A stretch of DNA of 64,000 bases from DASSUW01 sp963740605 (GCA_963740605.1 CAVUFC010000021.1:372001-436000); one strand, 5' to 3'; shown: positions 8,151-16,600, numbered from the stretch's first letter. Numbers and translations are program-made. Notes: generated from the sequence alone by a model not told the origin.

Positions 8151-8197
8151 GGGACAGTCCCCCTTACGCGCTACGGAACTATGGAAGACAGTCCCCC
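8151..8197. repeat. Repeat pair of the GACAGTCCCCC family
   Basis: GACAGTCCCCC occurs at 8153-8163 and again at 8187-8197, as direct repeats. The first copy is extended to the near-palindrome GGGACAGTCCC. The same core, again as a pair about 34 bases apart, occurs at 46326-46384. The sequence between the copies is also alike there (GCGC....GAACT). This looks like a REP-type dispersed element rather than a gene-specific site. Confidence 0.55.
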
Positions 8198-8251
8198 GAA
8201 CTGAGCGAACGGCGGTTGACCGTTCGGCGCGTCTGCGCTCCTATACCGGTC

Positions 8252-8980
8252 GTGCCCGAGTACGACGCCTTCGGCCGCGAGATCGGCGATGACCCGCTTG
8301 CCGGCCTGCGCGACGCCGTCAACCCGCCGCCGCCCGCCGTCGCGCAACCTGAGCCGGTGGTCGCCGCGCCGGGACCCGAGCCCGCGGTCCCGACACCGCC
8401 GCGCCCGGTGTTCGTCCGCCCGCGCCGCCGCCGTCGAGGCGGACTCGCCGGCCTGCTGGTGATCGCCGCGATCATCGCCGCCGTCGGGCTCGTCGGCAAC
8501 GCGGCCGTCGAGAAGGGCAACGACTTCATCGATCAGGTCACGCCGCAGGAGGCGGTCCCGCCGCCGGCCGGCCTGCAGCGCGACTCGCTGATCCAGGAGA
8601 ACAACTTCGGCCCGGCACTGCGCAAGCTCAGCGAGGCCGGCCTCGGCAAGCCGATGGCGATCCGGGTCGCGCCCGACCGCGTCGACGCCACGCTCGTCAA
8701 GGGGACGAAGCTGCACCAGGTCCAGATCACGCCCGACGGTGCGCTGCGCGAGCTCGGCAGCGGCGACGCGCCCGGCACGCGCGCCGTCGTCGCCTACACG
8801 AACATCGACGCGGGCGCCCCCGAGCGGCTGACCCGCGCGGGCGCGACGAAGAAGCAGCCCGCGAGCAGCATCGACTACGTGCTGCTCACTCCGGGCCCGC
8901 CGCAGACCTGGGGCGCGTACTATAACCGCGGCCGGATCGTGATCGGCGACCGCAACGGCCACCCGCAGCGCGTGATCTGA
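8252..8980 (+). CDS. Single-pass membrane protein, function unknown
   Basis: Not recognised. The 242-residue product from GTG 8252 has a short acidic N-terminus (PEYDAFGREIGDD) and a proline-rich linker. A basic stop-transfer stretch (RPRRRRRGG) is followed by a transmembrane helix (LLVIAAIIAAVGLVGNA) and an extracytoplasmic domain of about 150 residues containing AIRVAPDRVDATLVKGTKL. This resembles the anchored, unannotated envelope proteins common in Solirubrobacterales. An upstream TTG (8216) would add 12 residues that do not fit the family-like N-terminus. TTGACC at 8216 and TATACC at 8242 could be a promoter with a long spacer of 20 bases. Confidence 0.6.
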   Translation: MPEYDAFGREIGDDPLAGLRDAVNPPPPAVAQPEPVVAAPGPEPAVPTPPRPVFVRPRRRRRGGLAGLLVIAAIIAAVGLVGNAAVEKGNDFIDQVTPQEAVPPPAGLQRDSLIQENNFGPALRKLSEAGLGKPMAIRVAPDRVDATLVKGTKLHQVQITPDGALRELGSGDAPGTRAVVAYTNIDAGAPERLTRAGATKKQPASSIDYVLLTPGPPQTWGAYYNRGRIVIGDRNGHPQRVI

Positions 8981-8985
8981 CCTAC

Positions 8986-10180
8986 TTACCGGCCTCGGTC
9001 AGCAGCCAGCGCGAGCATCGTGAAGCCGACCATCACGCCGAGCATCCAGAACTGCGAGCGCACGGCCAGCTTGGGGTCGCGGTAGAGCACCAGCGCGCGG
9101 TCGTGTGCGAGCGTAAGCGCCGCGACGTGGCCGATCACGACGAACGCGACCTCGAGGTACCAGGCGCCGTTCGGGCTGAGCACCGAGTAGTCGATCCCCG
9201 ACCCCGCGGTCCCGAACAGGTCCGAGCCCTGGCCGAGCGGGGTCCGAGGCCAGGTAGATGATCGCCTGGCCGTCGAACACCAGGTAGGTCAGGTAGTGGG
9301 CGAGCACGTAGACCGCCGCGATCGGCACGAGCGTGTGCGCGAAGCTGGTCGCCAGCCGCCGCGCGGTCATCCCGCCGCCGACCGACTTCGCGCCCTCGAT
9401 CCCGGGCCGGTAGAAGCCGGCGACGAGCCCCACGCCCGCGAGCAGCCCGACCGTGCCGGCCAGCTTCTCGGCGGCCGCGAAGCCGAGGCCGAGCGACGTG
9501 AAGGCGTCGACGAGGTCTGGCAGCAGGTCGCCCCACAGCGGGCCCTGGCTGAACCCGTCGAACGTGACCGTGCCGATCATCACCGCCACGAGCGCCACGG
9601 TGCCCGCGGCCGCATCCAGTGAAGGAAGGCCGCCGAGCGGCGGGCGCACGCCGACCACGCCGCACAACGGCCGCCGGCCGGCGCCCGAGCCGCGCCGGGT
9701 AGGGATGGGGCGCCGGTGCCCGGGCAGCGCGCCGGTCGTGCGGCCGATCGCCCGCTACGGGCTGAAGGCGCGAAACACGTCGCCGAACAGCAGCGACAGC
9801 ACCACGAGCCCGACCCAGAAGATGATCAGGATGAACGTCGGCGCGAGGTTCCCGGCCCCCGACTGCTCGCCGGCGTAGCGGGCGGCGACGACGAGATCCA
9901 GCAGCGCGACGCCGTTGGCCGCGCACACGACCTCGACGGCGCGGCTCCCGAGCGCCCGCCCGAACGGGAGCGGCCGCCAGTGCGGCTCCTGCAGCCGCGG
10001 CGTCGCCCACAGCCGGGCGAGCGCGACGAACGAGACGCACAGCACGGCGGTCGCCGCCACCGCGAACATCAGCTGCGCGATCGGCAGGTTCTGCTGCGTC
10101 AGGCCGCTATGGGCCACTGCCGGCGCCGGGGCCCCCAGCGCAGCGGCAAGCAGCACGGTGGCGAGGCGGATGGTGCGCAA
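8986..10180 (-). pseudogene. Fenitrothion-hydrolase-like polytopic membrane protein, broken
   Basis: The N-terminal part reads intact from TTG 10180: signal-like helix, then ALGSRAVEVVCAANGVALLD, then LFGDVFRAFSP. The next codon is TAG where the family has Trp (PWRAIGR), and RAIGR follows in frame. A second frame then carries PYPARLGRRPAAVV. About 100 residues expected next are missing, and the frame resumes at RPPLGGLPSLDAAAGTVALV. A further shift in the GGGG run at 9239-9242 moves the C-terminus (LSPNGAWYLEVAFVVIGHVA) to a third frame, which ends at 8986. Relatives are usually annotated fenitrothion hydrolase and have about 470 residues. It lies 10 bases after a thioredoxin-fold lipoprotein gene and was probably co-transcribed with it. 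Confidence 0.75.
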
Positions 10181-10190
10181 ACGGGTGTGC

Positions 10191-11198
10191 TTACAGCGCG
10201 GTCTTCAACGCGTTCTCGAACGCCGTCACTCCGAACGACCCTTCGAGACGCGCCGTGATCTTCCCGTCCTTATTAATGACGAAAAGCCACGGTTCCGTGC
10301 GCAGGTGGAACGCCTCCAGCGGCGGCCGCAGGCCGGCGTTCACGTCGTTGTTCTTGTAGACCTCTTGGTGGATGAACTCGATCTTGTCGCCGTACTTGGC
10401 CTTGAGCTGCATGGCGACGTCGGTGACCGGGCCGCAGACGCGCGACTGGCAGAGCTGCGGGGTCGAGAACAGCAGCGCGACCGGCTTCTTGCCGAGCACC
10501 TGATCGAACGACTGCTTGTGCATGTCGCTCGGCGGAACGCGCGTGTCGAGCAGCTTCTCGTTGCCCTTGACCGAGGCGAGCGTGTCGGTGGCGACCCGCG
10601 GCGGCGCCGCCCCGACCTCCGGGATCGTGTCCTGCTTCTTCGGGATCACCTGTACCTGCGACGGCGCGGCGACGAACTTGCCGCCGTCCTTCGTGACGGC
10701 GAGCACGGCCCACGGGCCCTTCTGCTTGAAGTCGACCTGGGCCTCGTAGACCGCGGCGAACGGGTCGGTCTCCTCCGCCGACTGGCGAGAGCGGTAGCGG
10801 CCCTGGGTGAGCAGCACGTCGGCCGGGGCGACGAACGGCCCGACGGCCGGCGCTCCCGGGTTGGGCGCCACGTAGACAGCGGTGGGCCCGTAGAGGAACT
10901 GGCCCTGCTTGTCGATCATCCCGAACGCGAGCCGGTCCTTGCCGACCGTGAAGATCGAGCTGGCGAGCCCGACCTCGGTCGAGCCGGCACCCTTGACCTG
11001 CTCGGCCATCTGCTGCAGCGTCTTGCCCTTCGCCGATGGGAAGTCCGAGACCTTGGCGCTCTGGGCCGCGGTGACCTTGTCGCGCAGGCCGCCCGACTCG
11101 GGCACCTGCGAGGCGGGGTTGTCACTGGAGCCGCTGTCGCCGCCGCAGCCGGCGACCAGAATGGCGCCGAGCAGCGCCCCGAGAACGAGCCTCTTCAT
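10191..11198 (-). CDS. Lipoprotein with a thioredoxin-like domain
   Basis: A 335-residue predicted lipoprotein. The start is placed at ATG 11198 so that the signal peptide KRLVLGALLGAILVAGCGG ends in a clean lipobox (VAGC). A longer reading from 11225 would put nine extra residues before it. The C-terminal third looks like a thioredoxin fold (KPVALLFSTPQLCQSRVC, then EPWLFVINKDGKITARLEG), with cysteines spaced CxxxxC rather than CxxC. It may be a redox or metal-handling protein at the outer face of the membrane. The damaged membrane protein gene follows 10 bases downstream, so the two were probably partners. The function is inferred only from fold resemblance. Confidence 0.7.
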   Translation of the reverse strand: MKRLVLGALLGAILVAGCGGDSGSSDNPASQVPESGGLRDKVTAAQSAKVSDFPSAKGKTLQQMAEQVKGAGSTEVGLASSIFTVGKDRLAFGMIDKQGQFLYGPTAVYVAPNPGAPAVGPFVAPADVLLTQGRYRSRQSAEETDPFAAVYEAQVDFKQKGPWAVLAVTKDGGKFVAAPSQVQVIPKKQDTIPEVGAAPPRVATDTLASVKGNEKLLDTRVPPSDMHKQSFDQVLGKKPVALLFSTPQLCQSRVCGPVTDVAMQLKAKYGDKIEFIHQEVYKNNDVNAGLRPPLEAFHLRTEPWLFVINKDGKITARLEGSFGVTAFENALKTAL

Positions 11199-11221
11199 CA
11201 CGGCGGATGAGGGTAGCCGCG

Positions 11222-11848
11222 TCATCTAAGCGGTTCGTTACGGAGACTCCGCCAGAGGTATAGGCATGCGCGCGTGCGGTACGGGCGCCACGGCTCCGCG
11301 ATCTCCGTCAGCGCCTGGGCGCTGGGCGGCGCGTCGAGCCCGTACGCCTGCATCGCCGCGTTGCGCACCCCGAGGTCACCCGTGGCCAGGACGTCGGGCC
11401 GGTGCAGCGTGAACATCAGGAACATGTGCGCCGTCCATTCGCCGATCCCCTTCACGGCCGTGAGCTCGCGGACGACCTCGCCGTCAGACAGCTCGCGCAG
11501 GCGGTCGAGGTCGAGCTCGCCGCTCACGATCTGCTCGGCGAGCGAGCGCAGGTACCGCACCTTGGCGTGCGAGAAGCCCGCCGCGACGCGCAGCTCCTCG
11601 GGGTCGTCGGCGAGGATCTGCTCAGGCGTTGGCGTCACGCCGTCGTAGCGCGCGAGGAAGCGCGCCCAGATCGACGCGGCGGCCTTGACCGACAGCTGCT
11701 GCCCGGTGATCCCGCGCACGAGCGCGCCGTACGCGTCCTGCGGCCGGCCGCGAAAGTCCGGCTCGAGCGGGAGCGGCCCGCCGTAGGCGTCGATCAGCCG
11801 CGCCATCACCGGGTCGGAGCGGTGGAGGTGGGCGTCCGGGGCCTGCAC
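11222..11848 (-). CDS. DNA-3-methyladenine glycosylase II (AlkA-like, HhH-GPD)
   Basis: A 208-residue base-excision repair enzyme. The helix-hairpin-helix LTAVKGIGEWTAHMFLMF is followed by the catalytic aspartate region LATGDLGVRNA, which is diagnostic of the HhH-GPD superfamily. GALVRGITGQQLSVKAA is the usual AlkA segment. It lacks the N-terminal beta domain of E. coli AlkA and so matches the short actinobacterial form. The GTG at 11848 is chosen because the upstream extension (ARSRTTRP...) is low-complexity and overlaps the neighbouring phosphoesterase gene. It excises alkylated purines from DNA in the cytoplasm. Confidence 0.88.
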   Translation of the reverse strand: MQAPDAHLHRSDPVMARLIDAYGGPLPLEPDFRGRPQDAYGALVRGITGQQLSVKAAASIWARFLARYDGVTPTPEQILADDPEELRVAAGFSHAKVRYLRSLAEQIVSGELDLDRLRELSDGEVVRELTAVKGIGEWTAHMFLMFTLHRPDVLATGDLGVRNAAMQAYGLDAPPSAQALTEIAEPWRPYRTRACLYLWRSLRNEPLR

Positions 11849-11867
11849 GGCCCCGGAGCCTATGCGT

Positions 11868-12806
11868 CTAGCCGTCGGTGGTGATGCGCTCGACGAGCTC
11901 GCCGAGCACGCGCACGGCCTCGTCGTTCTCGATCTGGCAGGTGCCGGCCGCCTCGTGGCCGCCACCGCCGTAGGAGAGCATCAGCTCGCCGACGTTCGTC
12001 CGGCTGCCGCGATCGATGATCGACTTGCCGGTCGCGAACACCGTGTTCTGCTGGCGCAGACCCCACAGCATGTGGATCGAGATGTTGCACTGGGGGAACA
12101 GCGCGTAGATCGTGAAGCGGTTCGTGGGGTGGATGACCTCCTCGTCGCGGAGGTCGAGGACCACGAGGTTCCCGTGCACGGCGGCGTTGCGCTTGATCTG
12201 CTCGACCGCGCGCCCGGTGTGCTCGAAGTAGAGGTCGACGCGCTCGGCGACGTCCGGCAGTTCGAGGATCTCCTCGACGCTCAGCGTGGTGCAGACGTCG
12301 ATCAGCTCGATCATCAGCTGGTAGTTGGAGATCCGGAAGTCGCGGAAGCGGCCGAGGCCGGTGCGCGGGTCCATCAGGAAGTTGAGGAGCACCCAGCCGC
12401 TCGGGTTCAGGATCTCGTCGAGCTCGAACTGGGCGGCGTCGGCCTTGTCAACGGCGTCCATCAGCTCCTCGATGCCGGGGAACGTCGCCTCGGCGCCGAA
12501 GTGCTCGTACACGACGCGGGCGGCCGACTCGGCGCCCGGCACGATCACGTGGTTGGCCGGGCGGCCCTCCACGCGGAGCGTCTCCGAGTGATGGTGGTCG
12601 AACGCGATGTGCACGTCCGGGTGGTAGGGGAGGTTGGTGGTGATATCACCGGCGCCGAGCTCGACCTTGCCGTCCTGCACGTCCTTGGGATGGACGAACT
12701 TGACGTCGTCGAGCATGTCGAGGTGCTGGAGCAGGGCGGCGCACACCAGCCCGTCGAAGTCACTGCGCGTCACGAGTTGGAAGCGCTCTGCCTGAAGCTG
12801 CGTCAT
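11868..12806 (-). CDS. DHH/DHHA1 family phosphoesterase
   Basis: A 312-residue cytoplasmic protein with the DHH motifs: RSDFDGLVCAALL near residue 15, FDHHHS near 70, and the C-terminal DHHA1 glycine loop SYGGGGHEAAGTCQIEN. The motifs bind two Mn ions. Relatives hydrolyse nanoRNA, pAp, cyclic dinucleotide products or short polyphosphate, and the substrate cannot be chosen from sequence alone. The gene precedes alkA on the same strand with a 19-base gap. A cyclic dinucleotide link to the HD-GYP protein nearby is possible but speculative. Confidence 0.82.
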   Translation of the reverse strand: MTQLQAERFQLVTRSDFDGLVCAALLQHLDMLDDVKFVHPKDVQDGKVELGAGDITTNLPYHPDVHIAFDHHHSETLRVEGRPANHVIVPGAESAARVVYEHFGAEATFPGIEELMDAVDKADAAQFELDEILNPSGWVLLNFLMDPRTGLGRFRDFRISNYQLMIELIDVCTTLSVEEILELPDVAERVDLYFEHTGRAVEQIKRNAAVHGNLVVLDLRDEEVIHPTNRFTIYALFPQCNISIHMLWGLRQQNTVFATGKSIIDRGSRTNVGELMLSYGGGGHEAAGTCQIENDEAVRVLGELVERITTDG

Positions 12807-12849
12807 GGGGACACCATCGGCAAGAACCTCCTCCGGCTTCAGGTGCGTA

Positions 12850-12862
12850 GTCTCAAAGAGAC
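12850..12862. promoter_or_regulatory. GTCTC-AAA-GAGAC inverted repeat abutting a start codon
   Basis: A perfect 5-base inverted repeat with a 3-base centre ends directly at the ATG at 12863. It overlaps TAGTCT (12848-12853), a -10-like hexamer. A protein bound here would cover both the -10 and the translation start of the lipoprotein gene. Confidence 0.4.
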
Positions 12863-13390
12863 ATGACGCGAACGCTCCTCACCCTGGGCGTCGCGCTCGC
12901 GTTGGTGGCGGGCTGCGGCGGTGGCGACGACAAGAGCAGCGGCGGCGGTGGCAGCGGAGGCGGCGACCCGCTGTCGCAGACCGACCTCGTCGCCAAGGCC
13001 AACCAGATCTGCCGCGAGGGGTCACAGAAGATCAACACCAAGGCCCAAGAGGTCCAGACCAAGATCCAGGACGCCAAGACCGCCGAGGAGCAGCAGAAGG
13101 TCGTCGCCGACGTGCTCGAGGAGACGGCGAAGGAGTACGACCCGTACCTCGACCAGCTGCACGACCTCACCCCGCCCGACGACCTCAAGGCCGACTGGGA
13201 CAAGTTCATGGCCGGGATCGACAAGGCGTTCGACCTCATCCCGGACCTCGCCGACGCCACCCGCAGCGGCGATCGCAACAAGCTCCAGGACCTGACCGAT
13301 CAGTTCACGCAGATCGCCGGCGACACCCGCCCGTTCGCGCAGAAGTACAAGCTCGACGACTGCCTGCCCGAGAACGGGCCGACGTCGTAG
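12863..13390 (+). CDS. Small lipoprotein, unknown function
   Basis: Not recognised. This 175-residue lipoprotein has a lipobox LVAGC at residues 14-18, a Gly/Ser linker, and then a helical, highly charged domain (KANQICREGSQKINTKAQE; EEQQKVVADVLEETAKEYDP). It includes the motif LHDLTPPDDLKADWDKFMAG seen in many actinobacterial lipoproteins of unknown role. It should be tethered to the outer face of the membrane. TAGTCT lies 9 bases before the ATG and there is no clear ribosome site, so the mRNA may be nearly leaderless. It is divergent from the DHH gene. Confidence 0.8.
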   Translation: MTRTLLTLGVALALVAGCGGGDDKSSGGGGSGGGDPLSQTDLVAKANQICREGSQKINTKAQEVQTKIQDAKTAEEQQKVVADVLEETAKEYDPYLDQLHDLTPPDDLKADWDKFMAGIDKAFDLIPDLADATRSGDRNKLQDLTDQFTQIAGDTRPFAQKYKLDDCLPENGPTS

Positions 13391-13400
13391 CCTTCGCCCA

Positions 13401-13571
13401 ATGTTCAGCCGTCTCAAGCAGTGGTTCCGGCGCGGGGACCGCAAGACCGGGGAGCGCGAGGTGCACAAGCGTGAACGCGACGCGGCGGAGCTCCGCGCCG
13501 AGGCGGAGCACTACGCGCACGGGCACCACGGCCAGATCGGCGGCGGCGGCGGTTTCGGCGGCGGCAGCTAG
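13401..13571 (+). CDS. 56-residue basic His/Gly-rich peptide
   Basis: An intact small ORF starting at ATG 13401, ten bases after the lipoprotein stop. The product has an amphipathic basic N-terminus (FSRLKQWFRRGDRKTGERE), a Glu/Ala helix, a His cluster (AEHYAHGHHGQ), and ends in a glycine tail, GGGGGFGGGS. Codon use matches neighbouring genes. No family is recognised. The His cluster could bind metal, and the basic helix could contact membrane or nucleic acid. It may be co-transcribed with the lipoprotein. Confidence 0.55.
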   Translation: MFSRLKQWFRRGDRKTGEREVHKRERDAAELRAEAEHYAHGHHGQIGGGGGFGGGS

Positions 13572-13584
13572 ACGAGGACGTCGG

Positions 13585-14220
13585 TCATCGGGCCTCGAGC
13601 TGGGTCTTGAGGCCGTCGAGCCGCTCGCGCCAGTAGCTCTTCATGCGGTCGGCCTCGCCGGCGTCGGGCAGCCGCGTGTGCTCGAGCGCGATCGTGCTCT
13701 TCGCTTCGTCCTTGGCGATGAACGTCGCGTGGACGCGCGTGCCGTCGCCGGCGAAGTCGTAACGGGCCGACTTCGGTCGCGTCGCCGTGCGCACGCTCAG
13801 CGCCTCGTCGGCGAATGCGTCGAACAGCTCCTCGACCGGCACGGCGACCGTCTTGGAGATCGTGGCGGTGAACGAGCCGTCGCTGCGCTCGCCGACTTCG
13901 CGCCCGCCGCGGGCACGCTCGTAGCTGACCGTGATCGCCTGCGCGTTCCAGCCGAGCGGCTCGATGTCGAGCTGCGTCGCGACCCAGCGGGCGATCTCCT
14001 TGTGCGAGCGCTCGGGCGCGCCCCACTCGTCGAGCACGTCGAACCACTCCTCCCAGCCGCGGCCGGTCCGCTCGCGGATCGACGCGTCGGAGCTGGTGAG
14101 GACCGGCTCGGTCCCCGGCTCGGGCGCGGTCAGCAGCGACGCCCGGGCTGCGGTGTAGGTCTCGCCGGTCTTCTCCATGCGGGTGCGGACGAGGCGCTTG
14201 AACGACTTCTGCGTGGTCAT
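13585..14220 (-). CDS. DUF4287 plus SRPBCC (AHSA1-like) domain protein
   Basis: A 211-residue cytoplasmic protein. Residues 5-60 (SFKRLVRTRMEKTGETYTAA...) match the DUF4287 helical domain. Residues 75-208 look like a START/SRPBCC ligand-binding fold of the AHSA1 type (ATISKTVAVPVEELFDAFAD, then RVHATFIAKDEAKSTIALEH). The fold holds hydrophobic ligands, but the role of this fusion is unknown. It converges on the small peptide gene, with 13 bases between the stops. Confidence 0.75.
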   Translation of the reverse strand: MTTQKSFKRLVRTRMEKTGETYTAARASLLTAPEPGTEPVLTSSDASIRERTGRGWEEWFDVLDEWGAPERSHKEIARWVATQLDIEPLGWNAQAITVSYERARGGREVGERSDGSFTATISKTVAVPVEELFDAFADEALSVRTATRPKSARYDFAGDGTRVHATFIAKDEAKSTIALEHTRLPDAGEADRMKSYWRERLDGLKTQLEAR

Positions 14221-14444
14221 GTGGTGCTCCTTCGGCGGCGGCGGCTCCGTGACTCACGCTCACGGGCGCCCCACCGGAAAGGGCAACACTCGACCGGTGT
14301 CCCGAGAGCTCTGGCCCCCTTTGCCCCCGCTTGAGCCGGCGGCGTGAGCGCCGGGACCGAGGGTTGGGCGCGGGACCGCGCCGGGAGCAAGAGTACGGCA
14401 CCTGTCGTCTATGGTCCATCACCTCAGGCGAGGGAGGGGCAGGT

Positions 14445-15470
14445 ATGAGATTCACGTTCGCAGTCGTGCTCGCGGCGCTGGTGCTCGCGTCGCCGGCGGT
14501 CGCCCATGAGCGGCTGGACTTCCGCGGCCAGGCGATCGTCCCGACGGGGACGACGTTCGCAGGCACGACGGTCGGCGGGCTGTCGTCGATCACGTACGAC
14601 AAGCGGCACGACCGCTACTACGTCCTCTCCGACGATCAGAGCAACGCGCGCTTCTACACCGCACGAGTCGACGTGCGGGACGGTCGCCTGACCGATGACG
14701 ACGTGCGCTTGAAGGACGTCACAACACTTCTGGCTCCGAACGGCGCGCCGTACCCGACGGCGGGTCTTGATCCCGAGGGTCTCGTGCTCACCAAGGATCG
14801 GCGGCTGATCCTGACCTCCGAGGGGATCCCGGCCACCCTGATCGACCCGTTCGTGCGGCGCTACCGGCTCGACGGCTCGTTCGTCAGCGATCTGCCGGTG
14901 CCGCAGGCGTTCCGCGTCACCGCCGACCAGTCGAGCGGGGTGCGGCCGAACCTCGGGTTCGAGGCGGCGGGGACCGATGGCCGCCACTTCTACACCGCGA
15001 CCGAGAACGCGCTGTTCCAGGACGGTCCGGCGGCGACGATCGCGAACGGCAGCCCTTCGCGACTGCTGCGCTACGACCTGCGCACGAACCGGCTGGAGCG
15101 CCAGTGGGTCTACGAGACCGACCCGGTCGCGGAGCCGCCGGTGCCGCCGACGGCGTTCTCGGTCAACGGGATCGTGGAGATCCTGCCCCTCGCCCACGAC
15201 ACGCTGATCACCATGGAGCGCTCGTTCTCGGTCGGCGCGCCCGGAACGGGCAACACGATCAAGCTCTACACGGTGTCCCTGCGGGGCGGCGTCGCCCACA
15301 AGCGGCTGCTGCTCGACCTCGACGACCTCGGGATCCCACTCGACAACGTCGAGGGCATGACATTCGGGCCGCGGCTGCACGGCGGTCGCCGATCGCTCGT
15401 GCTGGTCAGCGACAACAACTTCGCCGCCACCCAGTTCACCCAGTTCCTATTGTTCGCGATCAAACACTGA
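14445..15470 (+). CDS. Secreted phytase-like (esterase-like) beta-propeller protein
   Basis: A 341-residue exported protein. ATG 14445 has a purine-rich ribosome site (GAGGGAGGGG) and begins a clean signal peptide, RFTFAVVLAALVLASPAVA. A longer upstream reading is not coding-like. The mature part has repeated propeller strands with GGLSSITYDKRHDRYYVLSD, LDPEGLVLTKDRRLILTSEG and DNVEGMTFGPRLHGGRRSL, which match the esterase-like activity of phytase domain (PF13449). Such proteins may hydrolyse phosphate esters outside the cell, but enzymatic proof is scarce. A dienelactone hydrolase gene follows 10 bases downstream, so the two are probably co-transcribed. Confidence 0.8.
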   Translation: MRFTFAVVLAALVLASPAVAHERLDFRGQAIVPTGTTFAGTTVGGLSSITYDKRHDRYYVLSDDQSNARFYTARVDVRDGRLTDDDVRLKDVTTLLAPNGAPYPTAGLDPEGLVLTKDRRLILTSEGIPATLIDPFVRRYRLDGSFVSDLPVPQAFRVTADQSSGVRPNLGFEAAGTDGRHFYTATENALFQDGPAATIANGSPSRLLRYDLRTNRLERQWVYETDPVAEPPVPPTAFSVNGIVEILPLAHDTLITMERSFSVGAPGTGNTIKLYTVSLRGGVAHKRLLLDLDDLGIPLDNVEGMTFGPRLHGGRRSLVLVSDNNFAATQFTQFLLFAIKH

Positions 15471-15480
15471 TCGGAGGGCG

Positions 15481-16218
15481 ATGGCGCGCGGGGAGACGAT
15501 CGACGTACGGACGCCGGATGGAATCGCGGACGCGTACCTCGCGCGGCCCGACGACGCCGGTTCGCATCCCGCCGTCCTGTTCGTGATGGACGCGTACGGC
15601 CTGCGACCGCAGATCGAGCGGATGGCCGACCGGATCGCCGACCAGGGCTACGTTGTGCTCGCGCCGAACGTCTTCTACCGCGCCGGCCGCTCGCCGGTGG
15701 TCTCACTCGACGGGATCGACGACCCGGACCGCCGCAGCGAGGTGTTCGGGCGCGTCATGCCCCTCGTCCAGGGCCTGACGCCCGACCAGATCGTCTCCGA
15801 CGGAGCCGCGTATCTGGACGCACTCGGCGATCGGCGGGTGGCGGTCGCCGGCTACTGCATGGGCGGCCGGATCGGCTGGCGGATCGCCGCCGCCCAGCCG
15901 GATCGCGTCGCCGCGCTCGGAGGCTTCCACGTCGGCGGCCTGGTGACCGACGGCGGCGACAGCCCCCATCTCAGCGCCGGCGACCTCTCCGCCGAGGTCT
16001 ATCTCGGCTTCGCCGACAATGACCGCAGCGCGACGCCGGAGCAGATCGCGACCGTCGACGGCGCGCTCGACGAGGCGGGCGTCCGTCACCGGTCCGAGGT
16101 CTACGAGGGGGCGGCGCACGGCTACACGATGGCCGACACTCCCGCGTACGACGAAGCGGCCGCCGAGCGCCACTACACGGAGCTGTTCGCGCTGCTCCAG
16201 CGGACCGTCGCGCGCTGA
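15481..16218 (+). CDS. Dienelactone hydrolase family protein
   Basis: A 245-residue cytoplasmic alpha/beta hydrolase. The nucleophile is the cysteine C126 in GYCMGGR, the acid lies in YLGFADNDRSATPEQ, and the histidine is in EGAAHGYTM. These form the Cys-Asp-His triad of dienelactone hydrolases. FVMDAYGLRPQIERMADRIA is the usual N-terminal segment. The family opens lactones in aromatic breakdown, but many members act on other esters. The start ATG 15481 follows GGAGGGCG. It is the second gene after the phytase-like protein. Confidence 0.88.
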   Translation: MARGETIDVRTPDGIADAYLARPDDAGSHPAVLFVMDAYGLRPQIERMADRIADQGYVVLAPNVFYRAGRSPVVSLDGIDDPDRRSEVFGRVMPLVQGLTPDQIVSDGAAYLDALGDRRVAVAGYCMGGRIGWRIAAAQPDRVAALGGFHVGGLVTDGGDSPHLSAGDLSAEVYLGFADNDRSATPEQIATVDGALDEAGVRHRSEVYEGAAHGYTMADTPAYDEAAAERHYTELFALLQRTVAR

Positions 16219-16428
16219 TCGACCGCCACGACGCGCGGCTCGCACGTGTGGTGCCCGGGTTGCTCTCCGGCCAGCACTCGTCTGGGGCGGGGAGCATCTC
16301 GACGAACTCGACCGGCGCGCCCGGAGCCTGTTCGCGGCGCGCGCGCGGAAGCGGCTGAGCGTGCGGACGCCAGGCTGTCGAAGTCGACGGGGCTTGCGCT
16401 CGACGGGTGAACGGACGAAGACGCGGCG

Positions 16429-16550
16429 GGGGCCTTCGCGACCGTGCGGATGCTCGTGCGCGCGTAGCCGTCGGCGATGAAGCGCTCCTCCGCGGCGGCG
16501 CTGCTCGACGAGCGAGAGCACCTATCTGCGCATGACCGACGGCGCCGGGC
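16429..16550 (-). pseudogene. Fossil of a TetR-family regulator
   Basis: The 380-base gap between the dienelactone hydrolase and the response regulator has no intact gene. On the minus strand one frame reads AAAEERFIADGYARTSIRTV and then AKA, a clear match to the helix-turn-helix start of TetR repressors (about 16430-16500). There is no start codon in place, and the rest of the domain cannot be followed in any frame. The remaining bases from 16219 to 16428 show no recognisable gene. This is probably a relic of a deleted regulator. Confidence 0.5.
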
Positions 16551-16600
16551 TCCCCGCCGTGACGTGCTTGGGGTCTCATGCGTCAGAGACCGCCCGGACG

